NCBI RefSeq assembly: GCF_028769735.1
Contig: NC_088169.1
Location: 47,467,229 to 47,531,228, forward strand
Reading direction: 5' to 3'
Length of the DNA stretch: 64,000 nt
DNA from: Zonotrichia leucophrys gambelii
Lineage: Eukaryota; Chordata; Aves; Passeriformes; Passerellidae
This document shows, in pieces, positions 34,730-46,680 of this stretch. The first letter of the stretch is position 1. Each line of letters begins with the position of its first letter. A model generated the notes under the pieces. The model was not told the origin of the DNA. It did not search any database and saw nothing but the letters and a program-made list of their open reading frames with translations. Both the position numbers and the translations under genes were made by a program.

Positions 34730-37099
34730 TTTGGAAGCAATATGTGCTAGACTTTTGCAGTCAATATCAGAGCTTTTAATAGACATTGAAAGGCACTACT
34801 GAATTTAAAGGTAAACGTTTCACTTTTTTGTCTTTCTCAAGATAAATATTATACTATATCATCTTTCCAATATAGCAATTTAGCTTCCAAAAAAAAGTAT
34901 CTTTGTAGCAAATATCCCCAAAAGTTAATATATATTTTTCTCACTATTATATTGACTTTTTCCCCAATTTTAGGGGATAGCATGCTTTTTGAATTTTAAT
35001 CTGATGTAGTGAGCAACAGGAAAGTTTTTCTCTTGGCAATCAAAACCACAGTTGATGGAGAATGAGCATGAGCAATGTGAAGATAACCTAAGCTTTGGAT
35101 GAGATGTCCAGGAATTTTTTATTGCCTTTTTTAAAAAGATATATGTTTATTTATTTGCAACATTTATTTTCTTAGCAGACTTCCCGGTTTTATAGGTATA
35201 ACAAAGTTTCCTCTGCTCTCAGAGAGGAGACATTGGACCAAGGAATGAGAATCGAAGGTATTTCACTGATAATAACAGCAACGTCTAATATTAGCAGCAA
35301 ATATAATTGGGAACAACAATTAGATTAATCAAAAAATCTTGTCTAGGGATTTTAATATCAAGTTGATGTTGTAGCTAAAGGAACTTTGGTATGATAGAGA
35401 GAGTTCAAGACTACTAATGGCATATTCTGTTAAATGTTAAATAAATTTGATAACAATTGGATAATCTATCAGTACTCATCCTTTATTTCCTGAAGAATTC
35501 CCAAGGTTACTTCTAGATTCAAGGTAGCTTTAGGAACTGCCATTCAGAGCAAATGTAATTTCACCAAAAATTATAATAGTCTTTAGTATCTTTTTTACTG
35601 TTTTTAATATATTGATGGGCAGATTGAATTCAGCTTGTTAAGGCATCTCACATAAGTTGCATATTGTGATGTCGAGAAGTCTCTGATGAGAATGTTCCTG
35701 ACCACTGTCGCATTATGCAGTGGCACAACCTCAAAGTCCTGTACAAATGAAGTGTCCCTGGCTCTCCTGTAAGATGTTCAGCAGCAGTATCCTACAGCTA
35801 TCCCAAATGTGTTTCTGATGTCAAGCAATATATGTGATCTACTATTTTCCCCTCAAGATTATTTGGTGGGCTTGCTCCTGTATATAAGAATGTGTATAAA
35901 GTGTAGCAAAGACAAATACTTCAGTACTCAGTGCTGTCTTTTCCAATATCAAAATCTCATTGCATAATAAATAATCTGGTGAACTGTGATTCAAAGGTGA
36001 TGAATAGGAACTACCAAAATCTTCCACTTATAACCTTTCAAGGAATATGGATTTATTCTCAATTTTTTTTTTGCTGTTTTGTGGCAACTTGACAAAATAT
36101 CTCTTATATCAAGAACAGCCACATGAAGTTTAAAATCTGCTACAGAATGACAACAGGCTCTCTTTCTTCATCCTCCTGCACTGCTCAGAGAGAGGAGAAG
36201 AGGGTAAAGGAGTTGGGAATGAAGCATATACCATACAAAATACTAGAGATTAAAAATATAGTCATAACTGTGTGCATAGTGTATTTTTTTTTTAATGCTC
36301 TTCCAGCTAACCTGGAACAAGTCTATAAACTGGCAGGTCTTTATTAAAAATGTCATGTCCATTTTTGACAAGGCAAGAGATGTTGCAAAGCTGACCTCAT
36401 CTGAGTCATGAAAAAAATCTGTGGTACAGTAGTTATTCACATGGCAGGTAGAGAGACTGTTGCAGAATTTGTGTACCAAATTCCTGGATAAACTAAATAA
36501 TTTACCAAATTTTATTGGATTCTAGGAAAAAATAAAGCAAAACCAGTAAGAATTTTATAAAGACATGCAGGTCTCAAATTTTAATTTCTACTTCATCACA
36601 GCTGTTTTCTTTTAGTCAAAATAATGTAATGAAATCTTTCCATTAAATTACAAAATTCCTTGAAATTCCACACCATCAGAATAAGAAATATTATTCTGTA
36701 CACTTAAAAGTGTGAAACTGTATTCCAATAACACAACAGTATGAAAATACTCAGTTCTTCATCAGAACCATTAACAGAGAACAAACTACTGAGATCTACC
36801 CCAAACTTGAGCACAAAGTGTCTGTGCTTCTTCAAAGGCTGAAGAAGACACAGGCATCTCTTATTTTACAAGATACTGTCAGATGCTGGTAAGAAAAAGT
36901 TTATCTCTAAAGGGTAGTCTATCTCCAAAGTGTGAATAATTAGCTATTTAAATGTGTGGTCTTCTTTTCCTGTTTTCCCATTATCCCAATTAATACTCTT
37001 GCCTTCTCCAGAACTACCCCTACATAAATAGCTTGTACTGTTCTTGCTTTATACTGCAGTTTTGTATTAGAACTTTGTGTTATATGTGTACACACATGT
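34730..37099. other. AT-rich noncoding stretch
   Basis: No gene recognised. 35660-35840 is more balanced in composition with retained CpGs, and may be an old repeat or regulatory DNA. Frames at 35842-36027, 36123-36347 and 36243-36479 overlap on both strands and look accidental. Confidence 0.5.
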
Positions 37100-37440
37100 A
37101 AAGGTCTGCTGCAGAATTTTCTGCTGAGATATGATTATCTAAAATAATTGGGCTTGCCATTAACTGGAATATACTGCTGCAAAGCAGAATTGGAACGTCC
37201 TCTGGATTTCTTAATTTAAAGTAAGAAGTCACTCTCTGAATTACAACAGCCACAGTGTATCATTCTTAATGTCCTCATCCTAATTAGCATCTAATGACTT
37301 ATACCAAGTGACAAAGGTTCAACAGGAAATAGTGCCCTTTCCTGCCCTTTTCATACAAGACAATTTATAGGGCTTCTTTTGTCAATTTAATTGTACATTA
37401 CCTCTTCAGGATTTTAATCTACCCCACTGGGCCCCAATCT
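37100..37440. promoter_or_regulatory. Possible conserved noncoding element
   Basis: Repeat-free stretch with ATTA, TAATT and GATTA-class words: GATTATCTAAAATAATTGGG (about 37132), TTAATTTAAAG (about 37211), CTAATTAGCATCTAATGACT (about 37280) and TTTAATTGTAC (about 37386). Pair-like words such as TGCTGCAAAGCAG are also present. It is the start of a long repeat-poor section running to the CR1 at 38291. Inference from texture only. Confidence 0.25.
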
Positions 37441-38290
37441 GGATCAAAATAGAGAATCACAGAGAAATGTTAAAAGAGGTACAATAAATGCCTGAAATAG
37501 CAGGTCTCTGTTAAGCATATTCCAATAAAAAGAATAAAAGTAACCCTCACCAATTCAGTTGATACCAATGTGGATGAATTGTTTCAGTATTAAGTGAAAA
37601 ATTAACTAGGAAGGGAAAAGTAATTTTTTTTTCCTTGCATTTTTTCTTCAAATGCAAGAATATTCTGCTCCCGAGTTAGTTCTTAGAAATGTATAAGATC
37701 AACTTCCTCTTCAAAATTTGCAACTCAAAGAATTACAAATTGTCACAAAATGTTATGGCTGTTTACTCATTGTCCCGAAGAAATTACTTACAATGCACAA
37801 TGCAAAGGGGAACCCAGCATTATTGAAATGCATATCTGAAACATGAAACACTAATTTCCACGAAGACAGTTTACTTTTTTCCCATATATCATTCATAGTT
37901 TTACCCGTGGCTTTAAAAAGAAAGCAACAGAGAAAGAGACAGGCAATTTCAATGCTGGTTAGAGCTTGCTCTTAGCTATGCAATGCTAAATTAAACAGTC
38001 ATCTGGATTCCAAGTAAATGAAGCAGTCCTATTCTGCCCAGGGTGCCTGAGTAATGATCATACTCTAAAGGTTATGAAATTAATAGATAGAGCAAAAAAA
38101 ATTAAATTTCATCACCGTGCTACACATGTACATCAAATGTCTGCTTATCACTGCTGTAAAAAGAAAGTGTTTTTTCTCATTGAAAGGGCATAAAATACTC
38201 ATTGGGATGTAGGACTGCAAGGAATTGTGCACAGCTATGCCTTGTTCTTTCAAAAAAGTTGTAACTTTTTGTCAATAAACTCCAAGAAAC
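37441..38290. other. Repeat-poor noncoding stretch
   Basis: No gene. 37950-38060 (around TTAGCTATGCAATGCTAAAT) continues the balanced, factor-word-rich texture of the preceding candidate element. Nothing firmer. Confidence 0.5.
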
Positions 38291-38940
38291 AGAATCATAG
38301 AATCAAAGAATGGTTTGGGTTGGAAGGGATCTAAAAGATCATCTAGTTTTATATACCCCCACGGTGGGCAGGGACACTTTCTGCTAGACCAGGTTGTTCG
38401 TGGCCCCATCCAGCCTGTACTTGAACACTTCAGAAATGGCACATCTACAACTTCATGGTCCCACTGCCTCAGCTACCTTACAGTAAAGAATTTCTTCCTA
38501 ATATCCAATCTATACCTACTCTCAGTTTAAAGTCATCCCCCCTTGTCATATCATGCTCTTGTAAAAAGTCTCACTCCAGCCTTCTTATAGGCCCCCTTCA
38601 GATACCAAAAGTCTGCAGTCAAGTCACCCCAGAGCCTTCTCTTCTCCAGGCTGAAAAACCCGACTCCTACTTTCTTAGCCTTTCCTCATGAGAGGTGCTC
38701 CAGGCCTCTGATGAACTTGGTGGCCTCCTCTGGACTCACTCTGAGGTCTGTGTTGTTGTGCTGAGGACCAAGAGCTGGATGCAGGATTGCAGGTGGAGTC
38801 TCCCCTCCATGTCCCTGCTCCCCACATTGCTTTGGATGAAGCCCAGGAGATGTTTGGCTTTCTGGGTTACAGGTGCACAGTGCTCGTTCATGTCCAGCTT
38901 CAACTCCACCAGCACTCTCAAGTCCTTCTCAGCAGAGAGA
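38291..38940 (-). mobile_element. CR1 LINE 3' region, longest copy in the window (minus strand)
   Basis: Begins with AGAATCATAGAATCAAAGAA, the reverse complement of tandem ATTCTATG 3' repeats. It continues through GGTTTGGGTTGGAAGGGATC, TGGGCAGGGACACTTTCTGC (about 38367), CCCCATCCAGCCTGTACTTG (about 38403), AGTAAAGAATTTCTTCCTAA (about 38482), TTCTCTTCTCCAGGCTGAAA (about 38637), GCCTTTCCTCATGAGAGGTG (about 38679), and ends in CAGCACTCTCAAGTCCTTCT (about 38911). About 650 bases, 5' truncated. Six overlapping short frames on both strands within it (38315-38969) are shadows. The 8-base tail is retained, which fixes the 3' end. Confidence 0.95.
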
Positions 38941-41139
38941 CATTAATTATACTGGAAATTGTCATTTAAATCACCCTAACCCAAAGAGGCACAACTATGA
39001 CCTTTTCTGAAATTCTCAGGCCCTACATGCCTCTGCAGCTACTGACACAGGAGTAAATTATATTTTGAAAGGCAATATTTGTATTTCTAAACTTGGCAGG
39101 CAGAAGGAAGGCATTTTGTAGGGCAGACAGAACAACAGAATGTTGTTTGTGTGTACACCTTCTGAATTCTTTTCAGCAGTATTAAATTCTTTAATTATTC
39201 TTTTTAGTCTTGGGCTGTTTTTACAGAGGACTATAAGAGGAAAGACACACAAGAACTTCTCTGCATGACTTTCTCGCAAAATTACCCAGTTGTTTCCAGT
39301 TAAGACTCAAAGCACAAGATGCAGTTGGTAAGCCTTTTAATGAAGTGTGAACTTCAGCTGATTAATTGTCTCTCATTAGGAAATAGAAAAAACAGTCCAT
39401 ATGAACTTCTTTCCTACAAAGTTCATCATCAGAGAGCAAAGTCACAATCTGTTTCTCAATATTTGCTTGGATGTCTGAAGGTTTAACCTATCAAGCATGA
39501 AGCAATGTATCCAATAAAATTAGCATTAAAACTTCCTCTTGATTTCAGTGAGAATAAAGACTTCTGTCCTGTTTTAATGCTTGGGCTACATGGTTCTCCA
39601 GTTTCTCTCTAGGATTTTAATTTGGAAGTTATTTGAAATTCAGAGTCTTTTGTAGCTTCCAAAGCCTCTGACACTAAAAGCTGCAAACTCATTATTAATT
39701 AGAAACTAAATTAATTTTGAAAAAATACCTTTATCTATATTTTTTGCATGGCTAAAATTAATTTCTCTTACATTTACCCCTATTTTTATGCCTAACAAAA
39801 TGTAATCCAATGACACATCTAATTTTTTAAGTGTGAAGAAAAATCAATGAAAGACTTTTCAGAATATGTTTTCTACAGTGGGAAGAATTTATAATTCATA
39901 GAAAATAAAATTGAGATAAATTTTTTTAACATTTACTTATTATATAAATTCCATTTCACAGAAATTACAGTTTATAGGTGACCTCTTATATTTTTTTATT
40001 CTGAAGTGTACTTCTGAAGTGTAGCTGCTAATTTCATTGGCAAAAATTAGCTCTTCCATGCAATAGAATTAAAAGTTCAATATAACAAATGGAAAGATTT
40101 TAAGCAGACTTTGATCCAATTGGAGATACAAACATTGCCTGAATCATATAGGTTTTAGGTGTACATCCAAAATGGAAACAAGCATAATTAATTGCAAGTA
40201 GTATTTCATTTGTTGCCTGCAATTAAAATCTGAATGTGATCCAAAACATTTGGCTGAACATTTAGTACTTGGCTTCAGCCACATTATAGCAAAGTATGGT
40301 TTCCAGATCCATGGAAGGATGAGATACCTCCTGATAACTTACATTCAGAGCAATTCAGAGCATTACTAGACTGACAGCAAAAAGATGTATTCAATATTCT
40401 GTATTCAATACAAATGTTTTAATAATTGTGCTTGACCTTGTTTTGGGATCCAGAGCACAGAGTTTTATTTTTATTGAAGATAAACATCTTTCTTTAAGTA
40501 ACAGAAGAGGAATTTCTACCTACTTCAACCCAGTGTGTTGACTTTGGTACTGTGCCGGGAGTCACAGCTTCTTATTAGTGTTCTCTGGGCATCTTTAAAA
40601 AAAGAACACATCAAAAAATTCACAGTGGCATTTTAACCTCAGTGTTCCATGCACAACTCTTTCTTTCTTTTCTCTGTCTTTCTCTTTGCCTCTTTTACTA
40701 TTAAATAAAATATATCAAGTTTTTTGGCATCAACATCTAACCTTGTTTTGCTTTAAGCATGTTTTTTGGGTATATTTTGAACTTTTCTAGGTCCAATCTC
40801 TTTTATTCAGAGATGCTTAGTTTGCTTTGCTCTTTTGTGTTTAAACTAGCTCGCAACACTCCTGAGTTGCCAAGGCTAAACTTCCAGAGCACTGGAATCT
40901 AAATGATACTTTAGTATTTATGAGAAGCTGAAGAAGTACTTCAGAAACACAACCAGTCTCTATCAATAAAAAATGATACCAATTATGGAGAGTTTTGAAC
41001 ATATTTGATATGTGAAATTAAGTTTACCAATCTGAAAATATACCAAGAATTCATTATTTATGTTTCATTTGGAACATAGCTACAGTTTCCACTGATATGT
41101 GGACGGTTTCTTTAGCTTTTAGTTAAAATATTATCTCCT
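38941..41139. other. AT-rich noncoding stretch
   Basis: No gene or transposon recognised. The frame 39058-39279 (minus) is short. TATTAATTAG and AAATTAATTTT words at about 39693-39720 are homeodomain-like but sparse. Confidence 0.55.
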
Positions 41140-41430
41140 AATGCTATCATGAAAACCCATTGTGAAAATGCCAAATAGAAAATTACCACACCAAAAAGAG
41201 TATCTGCCAGTGTCAAGATGCATCCCAGACCCCATCACTCTGCCTTATTATAACAGTAGTTGTGTCACCATATAAGGTAATAAGGACAATTAGAGCCGAC
41301 AGGTCTGGCAAAATAAAACGTCATCTCTGCTGAAGAGTGCTTACAACATAATTAAGAAACAAATACAACACTTCACTGTAATGGAAAAGAAATGGAAACC
41401 ACAAGGAGCACATCAGTCTTTTAATTTCAG
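41140..41430. promoter_or_regulatory. Possible conserved noncoding element
   Basis: Repeat-free sequence of balanced composition with retained CpGs (GAGCCGACAG about 41294, AAACGTCATC about 41317, the latter a CRE-like half-site). A serum-response-type CCATATAAGG lies at about 41269-41278, matching the CArG pattern CC(A/T)6GG. No long open frame. Candidate only. Confidence 0.28.
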
Positions 41431-41939
41431 TGTTTTTATGTGGTTGATCAGGTGCTGAGGTAAGCAAGATGACAGCCATCTAAAAGCTGTGGGGAGGAAG
41501 CAGCCACGGTAAGGGAAAGCACTCCTCCCAAAAACAGGCTAGGAGTTTTTGCAATGATCGAGCCATTGATTCCTGCCCATTGGCAAAGTGTTTGCAGATA
41601 ATTCCGTAAACAAGAAGGAACTAATGAGAATAAATGATGATGCAGTCTCCTTTAGTAGTACAGGTTCTACTTATGAAACTACAGCATTACAGTTCCTCAG
41701 CAACAGTGAGCAGTACCAAATGGATTAAAAAACTAAATGACTGCTATATTTTAGAAGAGTCAACTATTAGGTAGAAGAGGATCTAGAAACTGGAAAGACA
41801 GAAAAGTAGAAATATTTCTTGATCCTAAACAATTTTTTTTCATGACTTCTGAGCATATTGTATCTTAAAATTTGAGTTTTGTGAGTTTGCTGTTGGTATG
41901 ATAGAAACCAACTTTATTTGTGTATTTTATCCATTGCTT

Positions 41940-42320
41940 TAAACTTTGCAAGGTACATGTAAAGACACCTACTTCGTGCTTATCTGGAATCAGTAAGCAA
42001 TCTCGGAGAAAAAATATCCAACCAAGCACCAAAAGGAGAAAACCGAGTCAGAGTCACAGCAGTGGACTTTATGGAAGGCTCATTACCAAAAATTTTCTTC
42101 AATGTATTTTTGCACTCCTCTCCTATCTTGCAAAGGAAAGATGACTTGTAGTGCCTGGTGCCGTCTGGTTTAACCTGAGCTATTAAGCAATAGCTTGCAC
42201 AAATCTGACTTTCCCGTTGAACAAGCTGGCTGTCTGCAGAGCTAAGGTCCATGGCTTTCCAGTGATGGATATGTAGAATGGAAAACAGTAGGTCATCAAA
42301 GCTCAGTAGAACCACAAATA
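41940..42320. other. Low-stop, CpG-retaining segment (possible exon relic or conserved element)
   Basis: Open on both strands: plus 41920-42144 (74 codons, with a basic SRRKN...STKRRKPSQSHSS stretch) and minus 41980-42315 (111 codons). Several CpGs survive in a CpG-poor region (TTCGTG, CTCGG, ACCGAG, GCCGTC, CCCGTT). I recognise neither peptide and see no clear splice pair. Either strand could be a fossil coding segment, or the whole may be conserved noncoding DNA. Confidence 0.2.
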
Positions 42321-43859
42321 CTGTTAAACAGAGTATAGCATTTATTCATCTTTTAGTGAGAAATAAAGTAGACTTATACTTTCTTTTAAATTCATTGCTA
42401 TTTTTATGTTAATTGTAGTCTTTGCAAGGGGCAAATGGGGCATACTTTCATATTAATGTTAAGGAAGTTCAACTCTGCTTACATCAATATTTACTTAAGG
42501 TCTGAATTTGACCTTCTTTTTATAATTAATGAAGGAAAATGTATATTCATATAATCTCAATTTCTTTTCTCCCAGGAAGTTTTGATATTGAGCAGTTCAT
42601 TTTCTATATGAAATGCAGATTAATGTTTTCCTTATTAAGTCAGTACTTCCAATTAAGGTCTGACAATAACAGTTCTAAAGACATAGAAAGCTAGTTAACA
42701 GTAGAGTCTTCAGTATCTTACCAAAATTTTAACAGAAAATGCCAGTTGAGGGCATTTCTAATCTATTTGAACTTGTATTAGTGTGCCTATTAATTTGCCC
42801 CTTCTCTTTATTTATACACACTCACACACACACACACAAAATGATCTATCACTCATCTCCTTCATCCAGAAAAAGATAAGTTCTTTCAGCTCACTGAAAT
42901 GGAAAGATTTAAGGCAAATGCACTTTGAAAAACATAGTTTTTCAACTCCTATCAGCAAAGCAGTAGATCAATTAAACTTTATTACTTCAAGTTTTGTTAT
43001 TGCCTCAGCCTTTGTTACATCACCTTAAAATAATACGTTTGCAAAATGCATACTAGAATGACTGAATGGAATAAAATAATGCAACGAAAATTACTTTTCT
43101 TTAGGAATTAAATTATTTATTGATAAATATGTTAATATTAAGTGCTTAGTAATAATGCAACTATATGAAAATGGAATTATAATTTGTTCTCATAAGTTAA
43201 TGATGAAAATAAGAACCCCTTTATACATCTTCATAGCACATATTAATGTACATACAAAAACTGATAAAGTGGCTTTATTAGAATAATTTGTGTCCCAGGA
43301 AGAGCTTAATTAATACATCAGAATATTTTCTTCTGACCATTTTCTAAAAAGGTTTTTAATTTGTTTTTGGTTTTTTAAAATTTTTGTTCATTTGAAACAT
43401 ATCACTTCAACCAGCAGAATGTAAACCAGGAGGCTGCAAAATGTGACTAAATATTCCTTCTAAGAGGAATGCTAATGTTAAGCTGTAATAAAAAAAAAAT
43501 GAGCTTATAGCTTTGTAGAATATGAATAACTATTTCAAGTTGTAATCTCTGAACTTTATTTTTGGACTTCTTGGGATATGGTTTATTTCATGAGGAAGAA
43601 ATCACTGCAAACATTAGCTACAGAAGGAGATGATTATTTGGTTTAAGGTGTTAATGAGAAATTAAGTCAAGAAAAATAAAAACATAAAAAGAATTTTGCA
43701 CCTCTGGCTAATTTCTTTAGGAAGAAAACAGTGTCCTAATGGTAACTGAAAAGCTTTTTCATCTTAACTGTGAAATACAATCAGCTTGTCAATACCTAAA
43801 GATAGATATTGAAGTTTGACTCCAAGATATCAGTGAAGGCATTATTCTATTCTGAACTG
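42321..43859. other. AT-rich noncoding stretch with a short CA repeat
   Basis: Includes an interrupted (CA)n tract at 42815-42838 (one CT interruption, then about eight CA units). The open frame 42783-43028 runs through it. No gene or transposon recognised. Confidence 0.6.
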
Positions 43860-44150
43860 AGAATTTTAAAGTACTAATTAGTAAGCTGTGAAGTAGGTGT
43901 GATATGCTGAATTAATTGATGAATTGCTTGTTTGATTAAATTATGATTAAACAGATTTATTTTTATTTCATAATCCATAAATGATAAATTACTCTAAAAC
44001 TAGTTCTGTAATTAAGTTACACATACAGTAAATGAAGAGATTAATGTTTAATTAACTAAGGTCCTAACTATTGCACTTTAGGCTCTATTCATTAAGGAAA
44101 ACCTACAGTAACTATGGTGGCCTAACACTTATTTTCACTGAACTTCAGTA
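43860..44150. promoter_or_regulatory. Homeodomain-word-rich segment, possible enhancer
   Basis: Unusual density of TAATTA/ATTA words: the perfect palindrome ACTAATTAGT at 43873-43882, GAATTAATTGATGAATTGC (about 43909), GATTAAATTATGATTAAAC (about 43934), TGTAATTAAG (about 44008), TTAATGTTTAATTAACTAAG (44041-44060) and ATTCATTAAGG (about 44087). No repeat signature and no open frame. Resembles conserved developmental enhancers. High AT alone raises such words, so this is tentative. Confidence 0.3.
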
Positions 44151-46404
44151 AAGTGAAATAATTTTGTAGGAAAAATTAGGCTCGTTAGTGAAAGGGCTGC
44201 AGGGCTATCTTTTTTTCTCAAAGAAGAGACTTGTGTGTGTATATTATTCCTTATTTTTAATCATGCCTGTCTCTGTATTCATGAATATTTACTGATTCCA
44301 TCACAAAATATTCTGATGCTAAGCACATAGAATAGCTGTTGGGTCAAATTAGTCTTGACCATGACTCCAAAACCACATTATGATTTTATTGCATCCATCT
44401 TTTATTGAATAAAGCTAAAGCAAGGTCAATTTGGAGATTGTGAAATGTCATTTCATACAAGTTCAAAATAAATTAACTGAAGATGTAAAAATTCCTTCAA
44501 ACTTTTTTGAATTCTCTTTCTCATTAGTCAGAGATAAGGGGGTAGACAGAGGTCAGTGCGTCTTGCAGATCAATACCAGTGCAATGAATTGTAGATTAAA
44601 CAAATGAATTTGGGATGTAGAATCCAAACTGTGTCTCCTGCATATTCATAAAAAAACAGAGAGGACGCTCAAATGTATCAGAGTATTGAGGATTACACTC
44701 CAACCCCTTCCAAAGACACGAAGCATCAGTCTAACCACCCCAAATGTACACAGACCTATTCACACAATTTAGGCAGCAACAAGGAAGAACTGGAGTTCTG
44801 TGACCAGTCTGGCAGTTATGATATCATAAGATTCATTAGAAACTCACTTGTCTCAAGGACCACAATGAATGCCTACAAATCCAAATTGAAGTACCATAAA
44901 TGAGCTGCTATGAAAAACATAATCTCTGTACCAGGCAAAACCAGTATGGAGTTGCACTGATGATCTCTTTGGGTCTGGAAATGAATATTGATCCAATTGG
45001 TCTAAAGAAAGGAATTCAGGAACATTTATCTAAGTATTAGACAAGTAAATTCTTCATTGGAAAAAGTGAAGCTGTGGTACTCATTGTGCGGAATATACTC
45101 AGAGTTAAATTAAAATTGCTTTTACTGAGTTTGTGTGGCTTTATTCATCACAAACCAAGGTATATGGTTTCATTCTTAGATTAATGAAGAGAAAATTTTT
45201 TTGTGCTTCTTAGGTATTGTCACAACTACAGAATAGAGAGTCTGAATTTAACACAAACTGTGAGTCTTACAAGAAGATCATGACTTAACAAGCCCTTTTT
45301 TTCTATTGTCATTGGAAATAACAGCACAGTCACAACCAAGCAAAACCATGTACGCTCTGAGATCGCAGGGCACGTTCAAAATTATCTCTGTCAATGATCC
45401 CTATGTGATCATAAGTTCAAGGATCCATAAAGAGATTTAAGCAACTGTATTTTTACATTTTTTTAAACTATTTCCCACTAATGAGTCATTTCTATTCTGA
45501 ACTCAGACACATTTGTTATTAAAACCCTGGCATATGAATTTAGTAGCCCATGGAGAGCTATTTTTTTCCCAGCTGAGCTAGAAAACAAAGATATGATAAC
45601 AATATTGAGCAAACAAAAATTAGTTTTGTCATAACATTAAAATTGGCATCATAACATTTCCAAGCTCAGCAACTAAATTTATAAAATTGTCTTCCTCATC
45701 ATATTATCATAAACTAAATTGACCATGAGTAGCAGCAACATCATGAAATTGATTATAGCAGTGTATCTTTTAATTTGGCTTTAGAATTCTGAAAGAAAAA
45801 AAGAGAGAAGTTAAGTTGAACCTGTCAGCTATGCTTGTGTAGATTTTCAAATACATAAATATGTCATAATACATTTAAAAAATTTTACAACCTTTGACTG
45901 TCTTCAAAACAGAAAAACACTTTCCTCTTTGGAAGGGTGAAATTAAAACTCTTGGAATTACTGGGAGTCCTGAACTCAAAGCACATTTGCAGCAGTTACA
46001 AGATGATTCAGAGGAGAGCCTTACTAATGATGTGACTTGAATTAATGCTAAAATAATGCATTACTTACTATTGTACTGCTGCTTTTATTATTATTTCTTT
46101 ATGGAACTCTTCACAATTCTTTTTCAAGACTACACGCACATATTAGGTTTTTACTTGCAAGTGGCATCTTTAAGAATATATTGAAAAAATAACAGAAATT
46201 CAGAACTGAAATTCTTATAGTTCCTTGTGCAGTTTCTGGCTGGAGCAATGTAGATTCGTAGGAAAGAGTACAAGAACAGGACGTGTAGTGGTGTTTTCCC
46301 AAATGCTTGCATTCTGCCAGTGTACAATGATTTGTGGCTCAAGGTCCTCCTGACTCATACGTGATTTCTTTCTTCTTTGCAGACCTCGAAGGATTTTTCC
46401 TCAA
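44151..46404. other. AT-rich noncoding stretch
   Basis: No gene recognised. The 44580-44910 part is less AT-rich and carries a 76-codon frame (44673-44903, Ser/Thr/His-rich) with no known domain. Frames at 46111-46342 overlap on the minus strand. Confidence 0.5.
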
Positions 46405-46680
46405 AAATCTGTCCAAATCTTCTTTTGAACACTCACAAACTTAGAGCACTCAAAATGTCCTCTGGCAAAGAGTTCAATAGCAGAGTATTTCCTTTTATTT
46501 GTTCTGAACCTGGCACCCTGTACCTTTGACTAGGAAAGAGAGTAAACAATATTCTCCATGACTCTCAGAATATTAGACTTGTATTTTTTTGCCTCTGTAG
46601 GCTGCAGATGAAAAAGCCCCAGTATAGACTCACTGCTATTAGTGCCATGAAGTCCTTCATTGCTTTACCTCCACAGTAAA
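46405..46680 (-). mobile_element. Ancient CR1-type LINE fragment (minus strand)
   Basis: Matches, in reverse complement, the 3' region of an older amniote CR1 type rather than the bird-specific subfamilies. Landmarks are GTCCAAATCTTCTTTTGAAC (about 46411), CCTCTGGCAAAGAGTTCAAT (about 46459), GTATTTCCTTTTATTTGTTC (about 46486), AACCTGGCACCCTG, AAAGAGAGTAAACAATATTC and CATGAAGTCCTTCATTGCTT. Divergence is much higher than in the other CR1 pieces, as expected of an insertion predating birds. Confidence 0.72.

Noticed and set aside
38315..38969. Cluster of six overlapping short frames on both strands
   Set aside because: All lie within the CR1 3' region, which is mainly untranslated and reversed here.
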